64,000 nt of DNA from Rhodoferax sp. (GTDB taxonomy: Bacteria > Pseudomonadota > Gammaproteobacteria > Burkholderiales > Burkholderiaceae_C): the NCBI RefSeq assembly GCF_013297935.1, contig NZ_JAAFIX010000001.1, positions 452,334 to 516,333 on the forward strand, in the 5' to 3' direction. The notes beneath the pieces are model-generated. The model was not told the DNA's origin. It did not search any database and was given only the letters and a program-made list of their open reading frames with translations. How positions within the stretch are numbered: position 1 is the first letter of the stretch; each line of letters starts with the position of its first letter. A program made the position numbers and the translations under genes. Positions 1 through 8,043 of the stretch are shown here, piece by piece.

Positions 1-2841
1 AGTCACCGTGCTCAGATTCAGGCTGCGTGCAGCATTGACGCGGGTGCTGCCTGCGCTTTGCACCAGGGCGCCCATGAGTTCTACGTCGCGCCCGGCGCTG
101 GCGACCAGGGTGCCGGCATCCCCCGTGACGTACAGGCCCGCGACCCGGCTGATGTCGGTGGAGTGGGTTTGCAGGCCAGTGCCGCCACCCGCGCCCCCGA
201 CCGAGCCCAGCATGCCACCGCCCGATGCAGCGGGTGCGCTGGCCTGGGCTGGCGCGCCGCTGCGGCTCTCCAGCGTGGTGGTTTGCACCAAGATGTCGCG
301 CCCGGCGGTGGCCGAGAGGCTGGTTTTGGCGATGACGGCGCCGCCGATGTTCTCAATGTCCTGGGTGGCGGTGAGGTTGACTTCCTTGCCTTCGATGCGG
401 CCCGCCAGGTTGCGCACGTTGGTGGCGTTCAGGGTTACGAGTTCGCGGCCTTGGATCGTGGCGCTGCTGTTGCTGATGTCGCCGGTGGTGCTGAGGTTGA
501 CGATGTTGCCTGACATGACACCGCCCAAGAGCGCGCCGTTGGCGGCCAGGTCGCCGCTGCGGGCCACGGCATACACCTGGGGCACCAAGACCTTTTGGGT
601 ACTGCCGTCCGCCAGCGTGACTTCTTGTTGCACCAGCCAGACGATGTCGCTGGTGAGGCTGGCGACTTGTTCGGCGGTCAGCGCGATGCCTACGCGCAGG
701 TTCAGGGGCTGCGCCAGGGTGACGCCGGCGGTCATCAGGGCCTGGTATTGCTGTTCGTCAGAGCTGTAATTAGCCAGGCGGGCATACCCGGTCAGGCGCG
801 CCACTTGTTCGTTGACCAGGCGCTGCTCGTAGAAGCCGTCTCCCATGCGTTTTTGGGTGATGTCGGGGTCTGCGCTCAGGGCTTGCAGCATGAAGTCCGA
901 GCTCAGCCAGATTTGTTTGTTGGTGAAGGCGGGATTGGTCTCGATCAGGTAGCTGGCATTGCTGCTGGCGGCAAACAGGGCGGAGTTGGGCGTGGTAGTG
1001 GTGCTGGGGGTGGTGCTGCGGCTTTGCGTCACAGCCGGGCCTATGGTCTGGTTGCGGGCGATGAGGTCGGTGCTGGTGGTGGTGCGCCAGCGGCGTTCAG
1101 AGTGGCAATTCCAGGGGCAATCCAGACCGTTTTCCATGTAGGTCACCACAACGGTGTTGGCACGGCGGGTGGCGACCTGGTCTGTCAGGTCTATGCCCCG
1201 GTTTTGCAGCGCGGCGCTGCCAGTGGCGTTGACGGTACCTGCGGCGAGGATTTTGCTGCTGCTGTTGAGCGCGCTGGTGCTGGCGTCCAGCACCATGTCT
1301 GCGCCAGAGCGGATGATGGCTTCGCCATTGGGCCCGGCAATGGCGACTGCCCGGTAGTAGGTGTCCACCCACGTGTGGGTGCAATCGCCCCCACAGTCTG
1401 CACTGCCATTGGTGGCAGGGGTGTTGGGGTCCACCTCGGTCCGGTAGCTCAGGCTGCTGTAGGTGTTGGCAAGGGTCTGTGTGCTAACCGTGACGTTGCC
1501 TGCGGCCTCCAGCGTGGCACTGTTGTTGGTCACGGTAGTGGCGCGGCCTGTGGCCTGGCCGTTTGCATCCAAGGCGCCGCCAATGGCCAGCGCGCCGGCG
1601 CTGTAGATCAGCGCGCCTTCTTGGTTGTTGAGCGTGGTCACGCCAATATCCACCCGGCCTGCGCTGTCGCGTGCGGCGATGGCGGGGGCCGTGTCCGTGG
1701 CACTCGCTGCGGCGTTATTCAGGGTGGTGGCGGCAATGGCCACGCTGCCGCCATAGATGGCTCCACCCGTGCTGTTGTTGACCGTGGCAGCGTTGATGCG
1801 GGTGGTGGCCGTGCTGTTGAGCGTGCCGGTGTTGGTGAGTTGGCCGTCAGCACTCAGGGTGAAACTGCCTGCGTTGGCTTGCAGGCTGCCTGCGTTGTTG
1901 ACGCCTGCACCCTGCCCTGTGGCCAGGATGGTGATTTTGTTGGCATACATGCCGCCTATGGCTGCGACATCAATGGCCACAGCCCCTGCACTGCCGCTGC
2001 TGTTGTCTGCAGTCACGCGCAGGTCCTGGGCGTGGACCGCCCCTTGCAGGATGATTTTTTGTGCCTGGAGCTTGGTGATGCCGGTGGTGGCCGTGTCCAG
2101 CCCGCTGCCGCTGACAGTGAGGGTGCCGCCGTTCACCTGGTAACCGGTGAGGGTGTTGCCGCTGAACTGGGGGGTGCCGGTCGTCAGCGTGGCGCCGCTG
2201 GCGTTGATGAAGCCGCCGCCGTTCACGCTGATGCCTGCCGGGTTGGCGATGACGACTTCGGCCTTCTGGCCGGCAACTTCAATGTAGCCGCGCAGCTGGC
2301 TGGGATTGGTGGAGCTGACTTCGTTGAGGATGATGCCCGCACTGCCCGAGGCCAGATTGGGGTTGCCTGCCACCCAGCCGCCCAGCTGGGTGTTGCTGTT
2401 GACGGCGGCGTTGTTGAGGATGAGGCCGCTGCTGCCTACGTCGAACTGGGTGTAGCGGTTGCGGCTGACACCATTGACCGCGCCTGTGATGTTGACCTGC
2501 GTGACGCCGCTGGCGGTGTTGGTCAAATTGGGCCGCTGGGCCGCCGGTGCTGCGCCATTGACGACGATGGTGGTGGTGGCTGGTGTTGTTTGCGCCCATG
2601 CGGCCGGAGTAAGCCAGGCCGGGGGCGCCAGGATGGCTATTGCCACTACTATGGATTTGATAGCTGCTCGCGCAATGTCTATCTGGGCTGGAGGGTGATT
2701 GGATGCTGAAACACCAGCTCCGCGGGTGGCTGTACCTTCATTCTGGCCTGGGCCGCCACTGTGGCTGCTGGACACCTCCGACACCGCCACACTAAAGCCT
2801 CTGGCTGCGTTGAAGACGAGGCGATACAAGTCTTTATTCAT
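1..2841 (-). CDS. Two-partner secretion exoprotein, CdiA/FhaB-like (3' end off window)
   Basis: A single minus-strand frame stays open from an ATG at 2841 to the left edge (947 codons, no stop seen where I translated it). It starts with an extended signal peptide region (MNKDLYRLVFNAARG...), then a hydrophobic stretch and an AWAQ cleavage site near residue 85. A haemagglutination/TPS secretion domain follows, with NPNL and NPAGI motifs typical of TpsA proteins. Around residues 620-680 it has the block seen in CdiA-type proteins (YLIETNPAFTNK, then GDGFYEQRLV). The rest is Ser/Thr/Asn/Ala-rich beta-helix repeat. It is exported by the TpsB encoded 16 nt upstream and displayed on or released from the surface. 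Whether it is an adhesin or a contact-dependent inhibition toxin depends on the C-terminus, which is outside the window. Confidence 0.88.
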   Translation of the reverse strand, partial: MNKDLYRLVFNAARGFSVAVSEVSSSHSGGPGQNEGTATRGAGVSASNHPPAQIDIARAAIKSIVVAIAILAPPAWLTPAAWAQTTPATTTIVVNGAAPAAQRPNLTNTASGVTQVNITGAVNGVSRNRYTQFDVGSSGLILNNAAVNSNTQLGGWVAGNPNLASGSAGIILNEVSSTNPSQLRGYIEVAGQKAEVVIANPAGISVNGGGFINASGATLTTGTPQFSGNTLTGYQVNGGTLTVSGSGLDTATTGITKLQAQKIILQGAVHAQDLRVTADNSSGSAGAVAIDVAAIGGMYANKITILATGQGAGVNNAGSLQANAGSFTLSADGQLTNTGTLNSTATTRINAATVNNSTGGAIYGGSVAIAATTLNNAAASATDTAPAIAARDSAGRVDIGVTTLNNQEGALIYSAGALAIGGALDANGQATGRATTVTNNSATLEAAGNVTVSTQTLANTYSSLSYRTEVDPNTPATNGSADCGGDCTHTWVDTYYRAVAIAGPNGEAIIRSGADMVLDASTSALNSSSKILAAGTVNATGSAALQNRGIDLTDQVATRRANTVVVTYMENGLDCPWNCHSERRWRTTTSTDLIARNQTIGPAVTQSRSTTPSTTTTPNSALFAASSNASYLIETNPAFTNKQIWLSSDFMLQALSADPDITQKRMGDGFYEQRLVNEQVARLTGYARLANYSSDEQQYQALMTAGVTLAQPLNLRVGIALTAEQVASLTSDIVWLVQQEVTLADGSTQKVLVPQVYAVARSGDLAANGALLGGVMSGNIVNLSTTGDISNSSATIQGRELVTLNATNVRNLAGRIEGKEVNLTATQDIENIGGAVIAKTSLSATAGRDILVQTTTLESRSGAPAQASAPAASGGGMLGSVGGAGGGTGLQTHSTDISRVAGLYVTGDAGTLVASAGRDVELMGALVQSAGSTRVNAARSLNLSTVT
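2649..2696 (+). repeat. 48-nt dispersed element, copy A
   Basis: This copy matches the 48-nt element without gaps: ACTAT at its start, ATAGC at element positions 13-17, CGCGCA at 22-27 and GGGCTGG near the end. It lies antisense within the 5' part of the TpsA gene and encodes its hydrophobic signal segment (about residues 49-64). Only part of the stem pairs perfectly, since the first base is A, not G. Confidence 0.6.
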
Positions 2842-2857
2842 GCTGAATTCCCAGTTC

Positions 2858-4579
2858 CTAAAGCGCGTAGTTCAAAGAAAAGCCTGCCGTTGATGGAGGC
2901 GTGCGAACCGTCGATGGCGTGCGCAAGGGGTGGCCTACGAAAGCGTCGAATTGCAGTTTTTTGTACTGAATGCGCCAACCCAAAGCGGTACCCGCCATAA
3001 AACGATCAGACAGGCCATTGGCGCTTGGGCCGTCCACTTCACCCATATCCACGGCCACATAGAGTTGGCCGGCGCTGGCGCCCAGGTTCCACTGCAGGTC
3101 TTGCCGCAGCAACCAGCCCGCATCGCCGCTGAGAGTGCTTTCTCCATCGAAGCCCCGAATGGTGTAGCGACCACCCAGGTTGAAGCGGTCTGGCGAGGCC
3201 AGTGCCACATCCGTGGCTTGCAGACGAAGATTGGCCTGGTAGCCCAGGGGCAGCGCCCAGGGAGTCCACGGAGTGTTCCAGCTCAAGTCTGCGGTGTAGA
3301 AAGTGGGGCGGGCGGTGCCGGTGTTGCTGGACTCTTCGGGCGCATCAATGGCTTCAAAGTCGCGCGTGCCGCGCTTGTAGGCCACATTGGCCTGCAGGGT
3401 GCCTTGGCCTAGGAATACCTTGCGCTCCAGGCCCAGTTCCCACAGGGCGCTGGCTCTGCGCTGAACCAATACCTCGGTGCCGTTGATGTAGTTGCGTGCG
3501 TGGCGCTCTGTGGCTTTGAGGTAGGCCGTGTCTTTGCTCGTGGCATCCCGGTACACCACGCGGCTGGCCTTGAGTTCGGTGCTGCCACTGCCGCCGCTAT
3601 AGATGTAGCCGCTGGTACTGCCGGTAACGGTTTGGTAGTAGCTGCTGTCGCTGGCCGTGAGGCCAAAGGCCCAGTACCCCCAGGGAAGAGAATAGTGCAG
3701 GGTGTTGCTCTGGTTACCCCGGGGCCCGGGGTCGCCGCCTTGGGCGTCGTTGCCCTGGCTGATGTAGAGCAGGTCATTCAAACCCAGCGGGTTGTCCCAA
3801 GACAAGGTGGCACTTCCTTGGTATTTGCCCGTTGATTTGGAGCCGCTGTCGTCGAAGCTGAAGCTGGCCCGCAACGGAAAGCTACTTTGCTGGCGGATGA
3901 GCAGGTCGCTTTGATCGGGTGTGCTGGCGGGGGCGATCTGGATATCGGCCTGGGCGGTGGGAGCGCGCTGAAAGTTTTCCAGAGCCTGCTCGATGTCACG
4001 CAGGTTGAGGATGTCGCCCTCGCGCATAGGCAAGGCGCTGCGCAGAGTGCGCGGGGGAATGCCAGCATCGGACTGGACGCCATGGAGGGTACCGGGCAGC
4101 ACGGTAAACACCAGATTGCCTGTACTCAAGTCTTGAGGCTGCACCAGGATGCGGCTGGTGACAAAACCACGTGCCACCAGGGCCTCTTGCGCACGTTGCT
4201 GCAAGATGCCCACCCCTTGGGCGCCTATGCATTTGCGCAAGGGGCTGTCGTCTTTGGCGGAGCCGGACAGCTGGTCCAACACCCAAGAGAAGGCCCCCGC
4301 GTCCTTGCCGCTCAGCTCAATCTGGCGCACCGGAAAACATGGTGACTCTTGCGCCGGCAAACGCAGCGCACTGGGGCTTTGCGCATCGGTGCGTACATCG
4401 CGGCCGCGCTCTTGCTGATCGCGCAATTGCGCATCACGTTCCTGGATGCGGCGCTGCTCTGCGGCATCCCGCTGCGCATTGGTCAAGTTTTGTGCATGCG
4501 CCCCCAGCGAAATTAACAGAAAGAAAGTGGCGAGCTGGAGACATCTAGTCGGCCGCTGCAGCGGGGAGTCGGTGGGCAT
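2858..4579 (-). CDS. TpsB outer-membrane transporter (ShlB/FhaC/HecB family)
   Basis: This 573-residue protein has the FhaC/ShlB plan. A signal peptide ends near AHAQ (about residue 29), followed by a Gln/Arg-rich N-terminal helix region (about 30-65), POTRA domains (about 80-235) and a 16-strand beta-barrel to the C-terminal Leu. The conserved L6 loop motif is visible as TIRGFDGE in the last third. The ATG at 4579 gives a normal signal peptide. It translocates the exoprotein encoded immediately downstream across the outer membrane, recognising its TPS domain by the POTRA domains. The 16-nt gap implies one tpsB-tpsA operon. Length is normal for the family. Confidence 0.93.
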   Translation of the reverse strand: MPTDSPLQRPTRCLQLATFFLLISLGAHAQNLTNAQRDAAEQRRIQERDAQLRDQQERGRDVRTDAQSPSALRLPAQESPCFPVRQIELSGKDAGAFSWVLDQLSGSAKDDSPLRKCIGAQGVGILQQRAQEALVARGFVTSRILVQPQDLSTGNLVFTVLPGTLHGVQSDAGIPPRTLRSALPMREGDILNLRDIEQALENFQRAPTAQADIQIAPASTPDQSDLLIRQQSSFPLRASFSFDDSGSKSTGKYQGSATLSWDNPLGLNDLLYISQGNDAQGGDPGPRGNQSNTLHYSLPWGYWAFGLTASDSSYYQTVTGSTSGYIYSGGSGSTELKASRVVYRDATSKDTAYLKATERHARNYINGTEVLVQRRASALWELGLERKVFLGQGTLQANVAYKRGTRDFEAIDAPEESSNTGTARPTFYTADLSWNTPWTPWALPLGYQANLRLQATDVALASPDRFNLGGRYTIRGFDGESTLSGDAGWLLRQDLQWNLGASAGQLYVAVDMGEVDGPSANGLSDRFMAGTALGWRIQYKKLQFDAFVGHPLRTPSTVRTPPSTAGFSLNYAL

Positions 4580-4716
4580 GTGAGGAGTGTGGAAATTGAA
4601 GGCTCATGAGGCACCCACCAACGATGGAAGAGTACGCAAAAAGAGCGCGGACTGTAGCTGGACACAGTCCATATAGACACCACCCAAAAGAGTGATTTCC
4701 ACAATTAGATTGTTAA

Positions 4717-4738
4717 TAGTTGTAATTTTTCACAACTA
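4717..4738. promoter_or_regulatory. AT-rich inverted repeat upstream of the tps operon
   Basis: TAGTTGT (4717-4723) is repeated inverted as ACAACTA (4732-4738) around an 8-nt AT-rich centre. It lies in the 172-nt gap between the monooxygenase stop (4752) and tpsB. This gap is markedly more AT-rich than its surroundings and must hold the tpsBA promoter. The repeat could be an operator or a weak terminator for the upstream gene; there is no clear U-tract. I could not identify a convincing -35/-10 pair. Confidence 0.3.
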
Positions 4739-4751
4739 AGCGCGAGAGGTA

Positions 4752-5951
4752 TTACTGAATGCCGTAGCCATACAGCCAAGGCACATCCAACAACTTTTCG
4801 CCCAGCAACTTCATCGACACATCGCGGGCTACCCGCATTGGGCCTTGCAGGTGAAAAATCCGGCCGTTGCGGATAGCCCGGGCTTGCACCCGCGCGTTGC
4901 GCTGCCACCGCGCAGCGGCATAGTGGGCCAGTGCAGCAGGCAGGTCGGCCGTATGCGCTTGCAATGACAACGCGAGTTGCTGCGCATCTTCAATCGCCAT
5001 GCCGGCGCCCTGAGCGAGGTAGGGGCGCATGGGGTGCGCTGCGTCGCCCAACAAGGCCAGCCGGCCTATGGCCATTTGATGGGGGCCCTGCAAAGGAGGC
5101 CGGTCACTCAAAGGCCACAGGCGCCAGTCGTCAATGGCGTGAACCAGATCCAGCAGCCCACTCCCCGCGTAGGCCAGCCGCGCCCGCAACTCCCCGGCGT
5201 TGGCGCTGTGGTCCCATGCCGCGGGGTCACCCACGATACTGCCATGAACGATGACCACCACGTTCAGCCACTCGCCGCCGCGCACCGGGTACTGCACCGC
5301 GTGAAAATCCGGCCCCAACCACGCGGTGACCACCTCTGAGCGCAGGGCTTCCGGCAAGGCAAACTGCGGCACCATCGCCCGGAAAGCCAAGTGCCCGGTA
5401 ACGCGGGGCGCACCATCGTTGAGCCATTGGCTGCGCAGCTTGCTCCATACACCATCTGCCGCCAGCACGCAGGCGGCAGACTGCTCGCTGCCGTCCTCAC
5501 TGCGGAGTTGCACCCGCTGGCCTGCCGGGCTTGCACTGGCAATCCGGGTGTTGAGCTCCATGTCCACGCCGCCCAGTTGCTCCACCGCCTTGCGCAACAG
5601 CGTGTGCAAGTCCTGCCGGGCAATCGTGGCGTAGGGTGCGCCATAAGTGGCTTGGGCTCTGGCGCCCAGGGGCAGCATTCCCAGCAAGCGAGTCGTCAGG
5701 GCACTGCGTATTTCCAGCCGCTCGGGGAAAGAAGCCACCTCTGCCAAGCCCTGCTCCAGACCCCAGCCTTGGAGGATGCGGGTGACGTTGGGGCCGAGCT
5801 GAATGCCCGCCCCCACCTCGGTGAAAGCCGGCGCCTGCTCGATCAGGCGCAGACCCTCGCCTTGAAGGCCAAAGCAGCCCTGCCGCCCGCAAGCCAGCGC
5901 AGCTGCCAAGCCACCAATCCCCCCGCCCACGATCACCATGTTGTGTTCCAT
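4752..5951 (-). CDS. FAD-dependent monooxygenase (UbiH/salicylate hydroxylase-like)
   Basis: This is a class A flavoprotein monooxygenase of about 399 residues. The N-terminus shows the FAD-binding Rossmann motif VGGGIGGLAAAL. The C-terminal half carries the ribityl-binding motif LLGDAAHPMRPYLAQGAG. The family uses NAD(P)H and O2 to hydroxylate aromatic rings, such as salicylate or 3-hydroxybenzoate. The substrate cannot be read here, and no ring-cleavage genes lie nearby. I chose the ATG at 5951, since the longer frame (from 6035) adds residues unlike the family. A second ATG at 5939 is also possible. The gene is followed by the tps locus in the same direction and preceded by the metal regulator. 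Confidence 0.82.
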   Translation of the reverse strand: MEHNMVIVGGGIGGLAAALACGRQGCFGLQGEGLRLIEQAPAFTEVGAGIQLGPNVTRILQGWGLEQGLAEVASFPERLEIRSALTTRLLGMLPLGARAQATYGAPYATIARQDLHTLLRKAVEQLGGVDMELNTRIASASPAGQRVQLRSEDGSEQSAACVLAADGVWSKLRSQWLNDGAPRVTGHLAFRAMVPQFALPEALRSEVVTAWLGPDFHAVQYPVRGGEWLNVVVIVHGSIVGDPAAWDHSANAGELRARLAYAGSGLLDLVHAIDDWRLWPLSDRPPLQGPHQMAIGRLALLGDAAHPMRPYLAQGAGMAIEDAQQLALSLQAHTADLPAALAHYAAARWQRNARVQARAIRNGRIFHLQGPMRVARDVSMKLLGEKLLDVPWLYGYGIQ

Positions 5952-6134
5952 GCACGGGATTTTGCCGCCTTGCGCGAGTGGCCCGCCTGCGCCAACGCAA
6001 AACTCTGTTCGAAGGGAGTGGCCGTACCAGCCCAACCGGTGATGCGATAAATACCGCGCGAGATAGGAGCCGCCTGGATATGCCCATCAACATCCCCTCT
6101 CGGCCGGGCACGAGGCCCGCCGCGTTGCCTGCGG

Positions 6135-6572
6135 TCAGCGGTGTGCGCCCTGCACATGGGCCGCACCGGCTGCCGCAGGGCCGGCGTGCGACAAGCCGTC
6201 GAGAATGCGGCAGTGCTCCGCATCGGCCGTGCCTTCGCACAGGGCCCGCAAGTCCTTGAGTTGCTTTTCCAGCGCCCGCAGCTCCCGGATCCGCTTCACC
6301 ACGTGATCGATGTGCGTATCCAACACCGCATTGACGCCGGCACACGGCCCACCCGGCGCGTCTTGAAACGCCAACAGCGTCCGGATCTCTTGCAAGCTCA
6401 TATCCAGACTGCGGCAATGCCGCACAAACTGCAAGCGTCGGGTGTGGGCTTCGGTGTAGTGCCGGTAGTTGGCATCTGTGCGGGCGGCAGCGGGCAACAG
6501 GCCTTCCCGCTCGTAGTAACGGATGGTTTCGACCGCTGTGGATGTGGCCCGGGCCAACTCGCCGATTTTCAT
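6135..6572 (-). CDS. cadR: MerR-family Cd(II)/Pb(II)-responsive regulator (CadR/PbrR-like)
   Basis: This 145-residue protein begins MKIGELARAT with the MerR winged-helix domain (1-70), then a dimerisation helix (about 80-115). Cysteines at 77, 112 and 121 fit the CadR/PbrR metal site (Cys77, Cys112 and a third Cys near 119). The tail is His/Ala-rich, as in CadR. Proteins of this group bind a stretched promoter as dimers and activate transcription on binding Cd2+, Pb2+ or Zn2+. The gene is divergent from a CDF-type exporter, with a MerR-type operator between them. The symbol is by family resemblance; which metal it senses is inferred. Confidence 0.85.
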   Translation of the reverse strand: MKIGELARATSTAVETIRYYEREGLLPAAARTDANYRHYTEAHTRRLQFVRHCRSLDMSLQEIRTLLAFQDAPGGPCAGVNAVLDTHIDHVVKRIRELRALEKQLKDLRALCEGTADAEHCRILDGLSHAGPAAAGAAHVQGAHR

Positions 6573-6607
6573 GCTGCACCTCGCTCTGTAGATCGGCAGT
6601 GTAGCGC

Positions 6608-6639
6608 TTGACTCTGGAGTTACTTCAGGGTTTTTAATA
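6608..6639 (+). promoter_or_regulatory. MerR/CadR-type promoter-operator
   Basis: A -35 box TTGACT (6608-6613) is followed 19-20 nt later by a -10-like TTTAAT/TTAATA (6633-6639). The over-long spacer is the hallmark of MerR-controlled promoters. In the spacer lies a dyad: ACTCTGGAGT (6611-6620) and, one base later, ACTTCAGGGT (6622-6631), with 8 of 10 positions symmetric. It closely resembles the known CadR/PbrR operators. It should drive the exporter at 6662 and probably autoregulate the divergent regulator. Confidence 0.8.
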
Positions 6640-6661
6640 GAGGCAACTCAAGGAAATCACC

Positions 6662-7279
6662 ATGTCTCACGCCTGCGAACACCACACCCCCGCTGCCAGC
6701 ACCCTCACCGACCTGCCCCGCTACCGCAGAGTGCTCTGGACAGCGCTGATCATCAATGCGCTGATGTTCGGCATCGAGCTGCTCAGCAGCTGGCACGCCG
6801 GCTCGCTCTCCTTGCTGGCCGACTCCATTGACTTTGCCGGCGACGCGCTGAACTACGGCGTGTCCCTGGCCGTGCTGTCTGCCGCGCTGGCCTGGCGTGC
6901 GCGTGCAGCGCTACTCAAGGCGCTCAGCATGATGGGCTTTGGCCTGCTGGTGCTGGGCCGCGCGGCCTGGAGCCTGTGGCACGGTAGCGTGCCCGACGCC
7001 ACCACCATGGGCGTGGTGGGCTTTATGGCGCTGGCGGCCAATGTGGCCGTGGCCTGGATGCTCTATGCGTTTCGCGAGGGCGATGCCAATATGCGCAGCG
7101 TGTGGCTCTGCTCCCGCAATGACGCCATTGGCAACATCGCCGTGATGCTGGCCGCCCTGGGCGTGCTGGGCACCGGCAGCGGCTGGCCGGACTTGCTGGT
7201 GGCCGTGGGCATGGCCGCGCTGGCGCTGCAAGGCGGCTGGCAGGTGTGGCGCCAGGCGCGCCGTGAGTTGCAGGCTTAG
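6662..7279 (+). CDS. Short CDF-family metal cation transporter
   Basis: This 205-residue membrane protein has about six hydrophobic segments. It resembles the membrane domain of cation diffusion facilitators (CzcD/ZitB), but the cytoplasmic C-terminal domain is missing, so it is much shorter than the usual ~300 residues. A His-containing N-terminus (MSHACEHH) precedes TM1. The two metal-site motifs are altered: TM2 reads DFAGD (D-x3-D, not H-x3-D) and TM5 reads CSRND (C-x3-D). A Cys in the transport site would favour soft metals, which fits the divergent CadR-like regulator. It likely exports Cd2+/Pb2+/Zn2+ across the inner membrane. Its stop overlaps that of the convergent reductase by three bases. 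Confidence 0.8.
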   Translation: MSHACEHHTPAASTLTDLPRYRRVLWTALIINALMFGIELLSSWHAGSLSLLADSIDFAGDALNYGVSLAVLSAALAWRARAALLKALSMMGFGLLVLGRAAWSLWHGSVPDATTMGVVGFMALAANVAVAWMLYAFREGDANMRSVWLCSRNDAIGNIAVMLAALGVLGTGSGWPDLLVAVGMAALALQGGWQVWRQARRELQA

Positions 7280-7920
7280 CTGGCTACGGTAAAGCGCTTC
7301 TGGATGTGTGCGGGCTTCTCGATTTCATCGACGATGGCCACAGCCATGTCTTCCACCGAAATGCTGCCGGGCGCGCCGCCTTCGGCCCACAACGGTGCAT
7401 CAGCACCCACACGGTACTGGCCGGTGCGCACGCCGGGGTTGAGCAGCATGGCGGGGGACAGGAAGGTCCAGTCCAGTGTGGTTTCTTTCTGGATCAGGGT
7501 CAACGCATCGCGGGCGGCAGAGGCAGCCAGTTTGATTTCTGCCGGAAACTCAGGCGTGTCCACCAGCTGCACACCGGGCGCTACGAACAAGCTGCCTGCG
7601 CCGCCCACCATCAAGAAGCGTTTCACGCCGGATTGCTTCACGCCTTCAAAAATGGCGTGGGTGGCTTGCAAGAAGATTTCGGCAATCTTGGGCTCGGTCC
7701 AGCCGGGGTTGTAGGCGCTGACCACGGCGTCGTGGCCGGCGGCGGCTTGGGCAATCTGGGCGGCGTCCAGGGCATCGGCAGCCACCACGGTCAGGCCGTG
7801 CTGCGCGGCCAGCTTGTCCGGGTTGCGGGCCAGCACGGTGACTTGGTGGCCACGGGCCAGAAACTCGGCGAGTACGGGGGTGCCCACAAAACCGGTGGCG
7901 CCAATCAAAGCGATTTTCAT
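7276..7920 (-). CDS. NAD(P)-dependent reductase, NmrA/YwnB-like atypical SDR
   Basis: This 214-residue protein starts with a dinucleotide-binding motif, MKIALIGATGFVGTPVL, and a following basic residue (LARNPDK) suited to NADP(H). It lacks the classical YxxxK pair, as do other atypical SDRs of the NmrA/flavin-reductase-like group. The substrate is unknown. It is divergent from a LysR regulator starting 123 nt away, an arrangement typical of a regulator controlling its neighbour, perhaps in response to electrophiles or quinones. Confidence 0.8.
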   Translation of the reverse strand: MKIALIGATGFVGTPVLAEFLARGHQVTVLARNPDKLAAQHGLTVVAADALDAAQIAQAAAGHDAVVSAYNPGWTEPKIAEIFLQATHAIFEGVKQSGVKRFLMVGGAGSLFVAPGVQLVDTPEFPAEIKLAASAARDALTLIQKETTLDWTFLSPAMLLNPGVRTGQYRVGADAPLWAEGGAPGSISVEDMAVAIVDEIEKPAHIQKRFTVAS

Positions 7921-8043
7921 AAAAAACTCCTGGGTGAACGGGTTGAAACAGAAGCCGCTAGTTTGATTACTTCACAAGCTCTTGAATAGACGGTAAATTT
8001 CGCCTTCTAGATGAAGTAAAACTTAACAATTGACGGTATTTCT

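Noticed and set aside
595-2709. A 704-residue plus-strand ORF over the tpsA gene
   Set aside because: It is a shadow of the minus-strand exoprotein frame. Its translation is repeat-like Gly/Ala/Val text with no domain, while the minus frame has ESPR and TPS motifs.
4705-4751. Rho-independent terminator of the monooxygenase gene
   Set aside because: A 7-bp inverted repeat is present but AT-rich and without a U-tract; listed only as a possible regulatory repeat.
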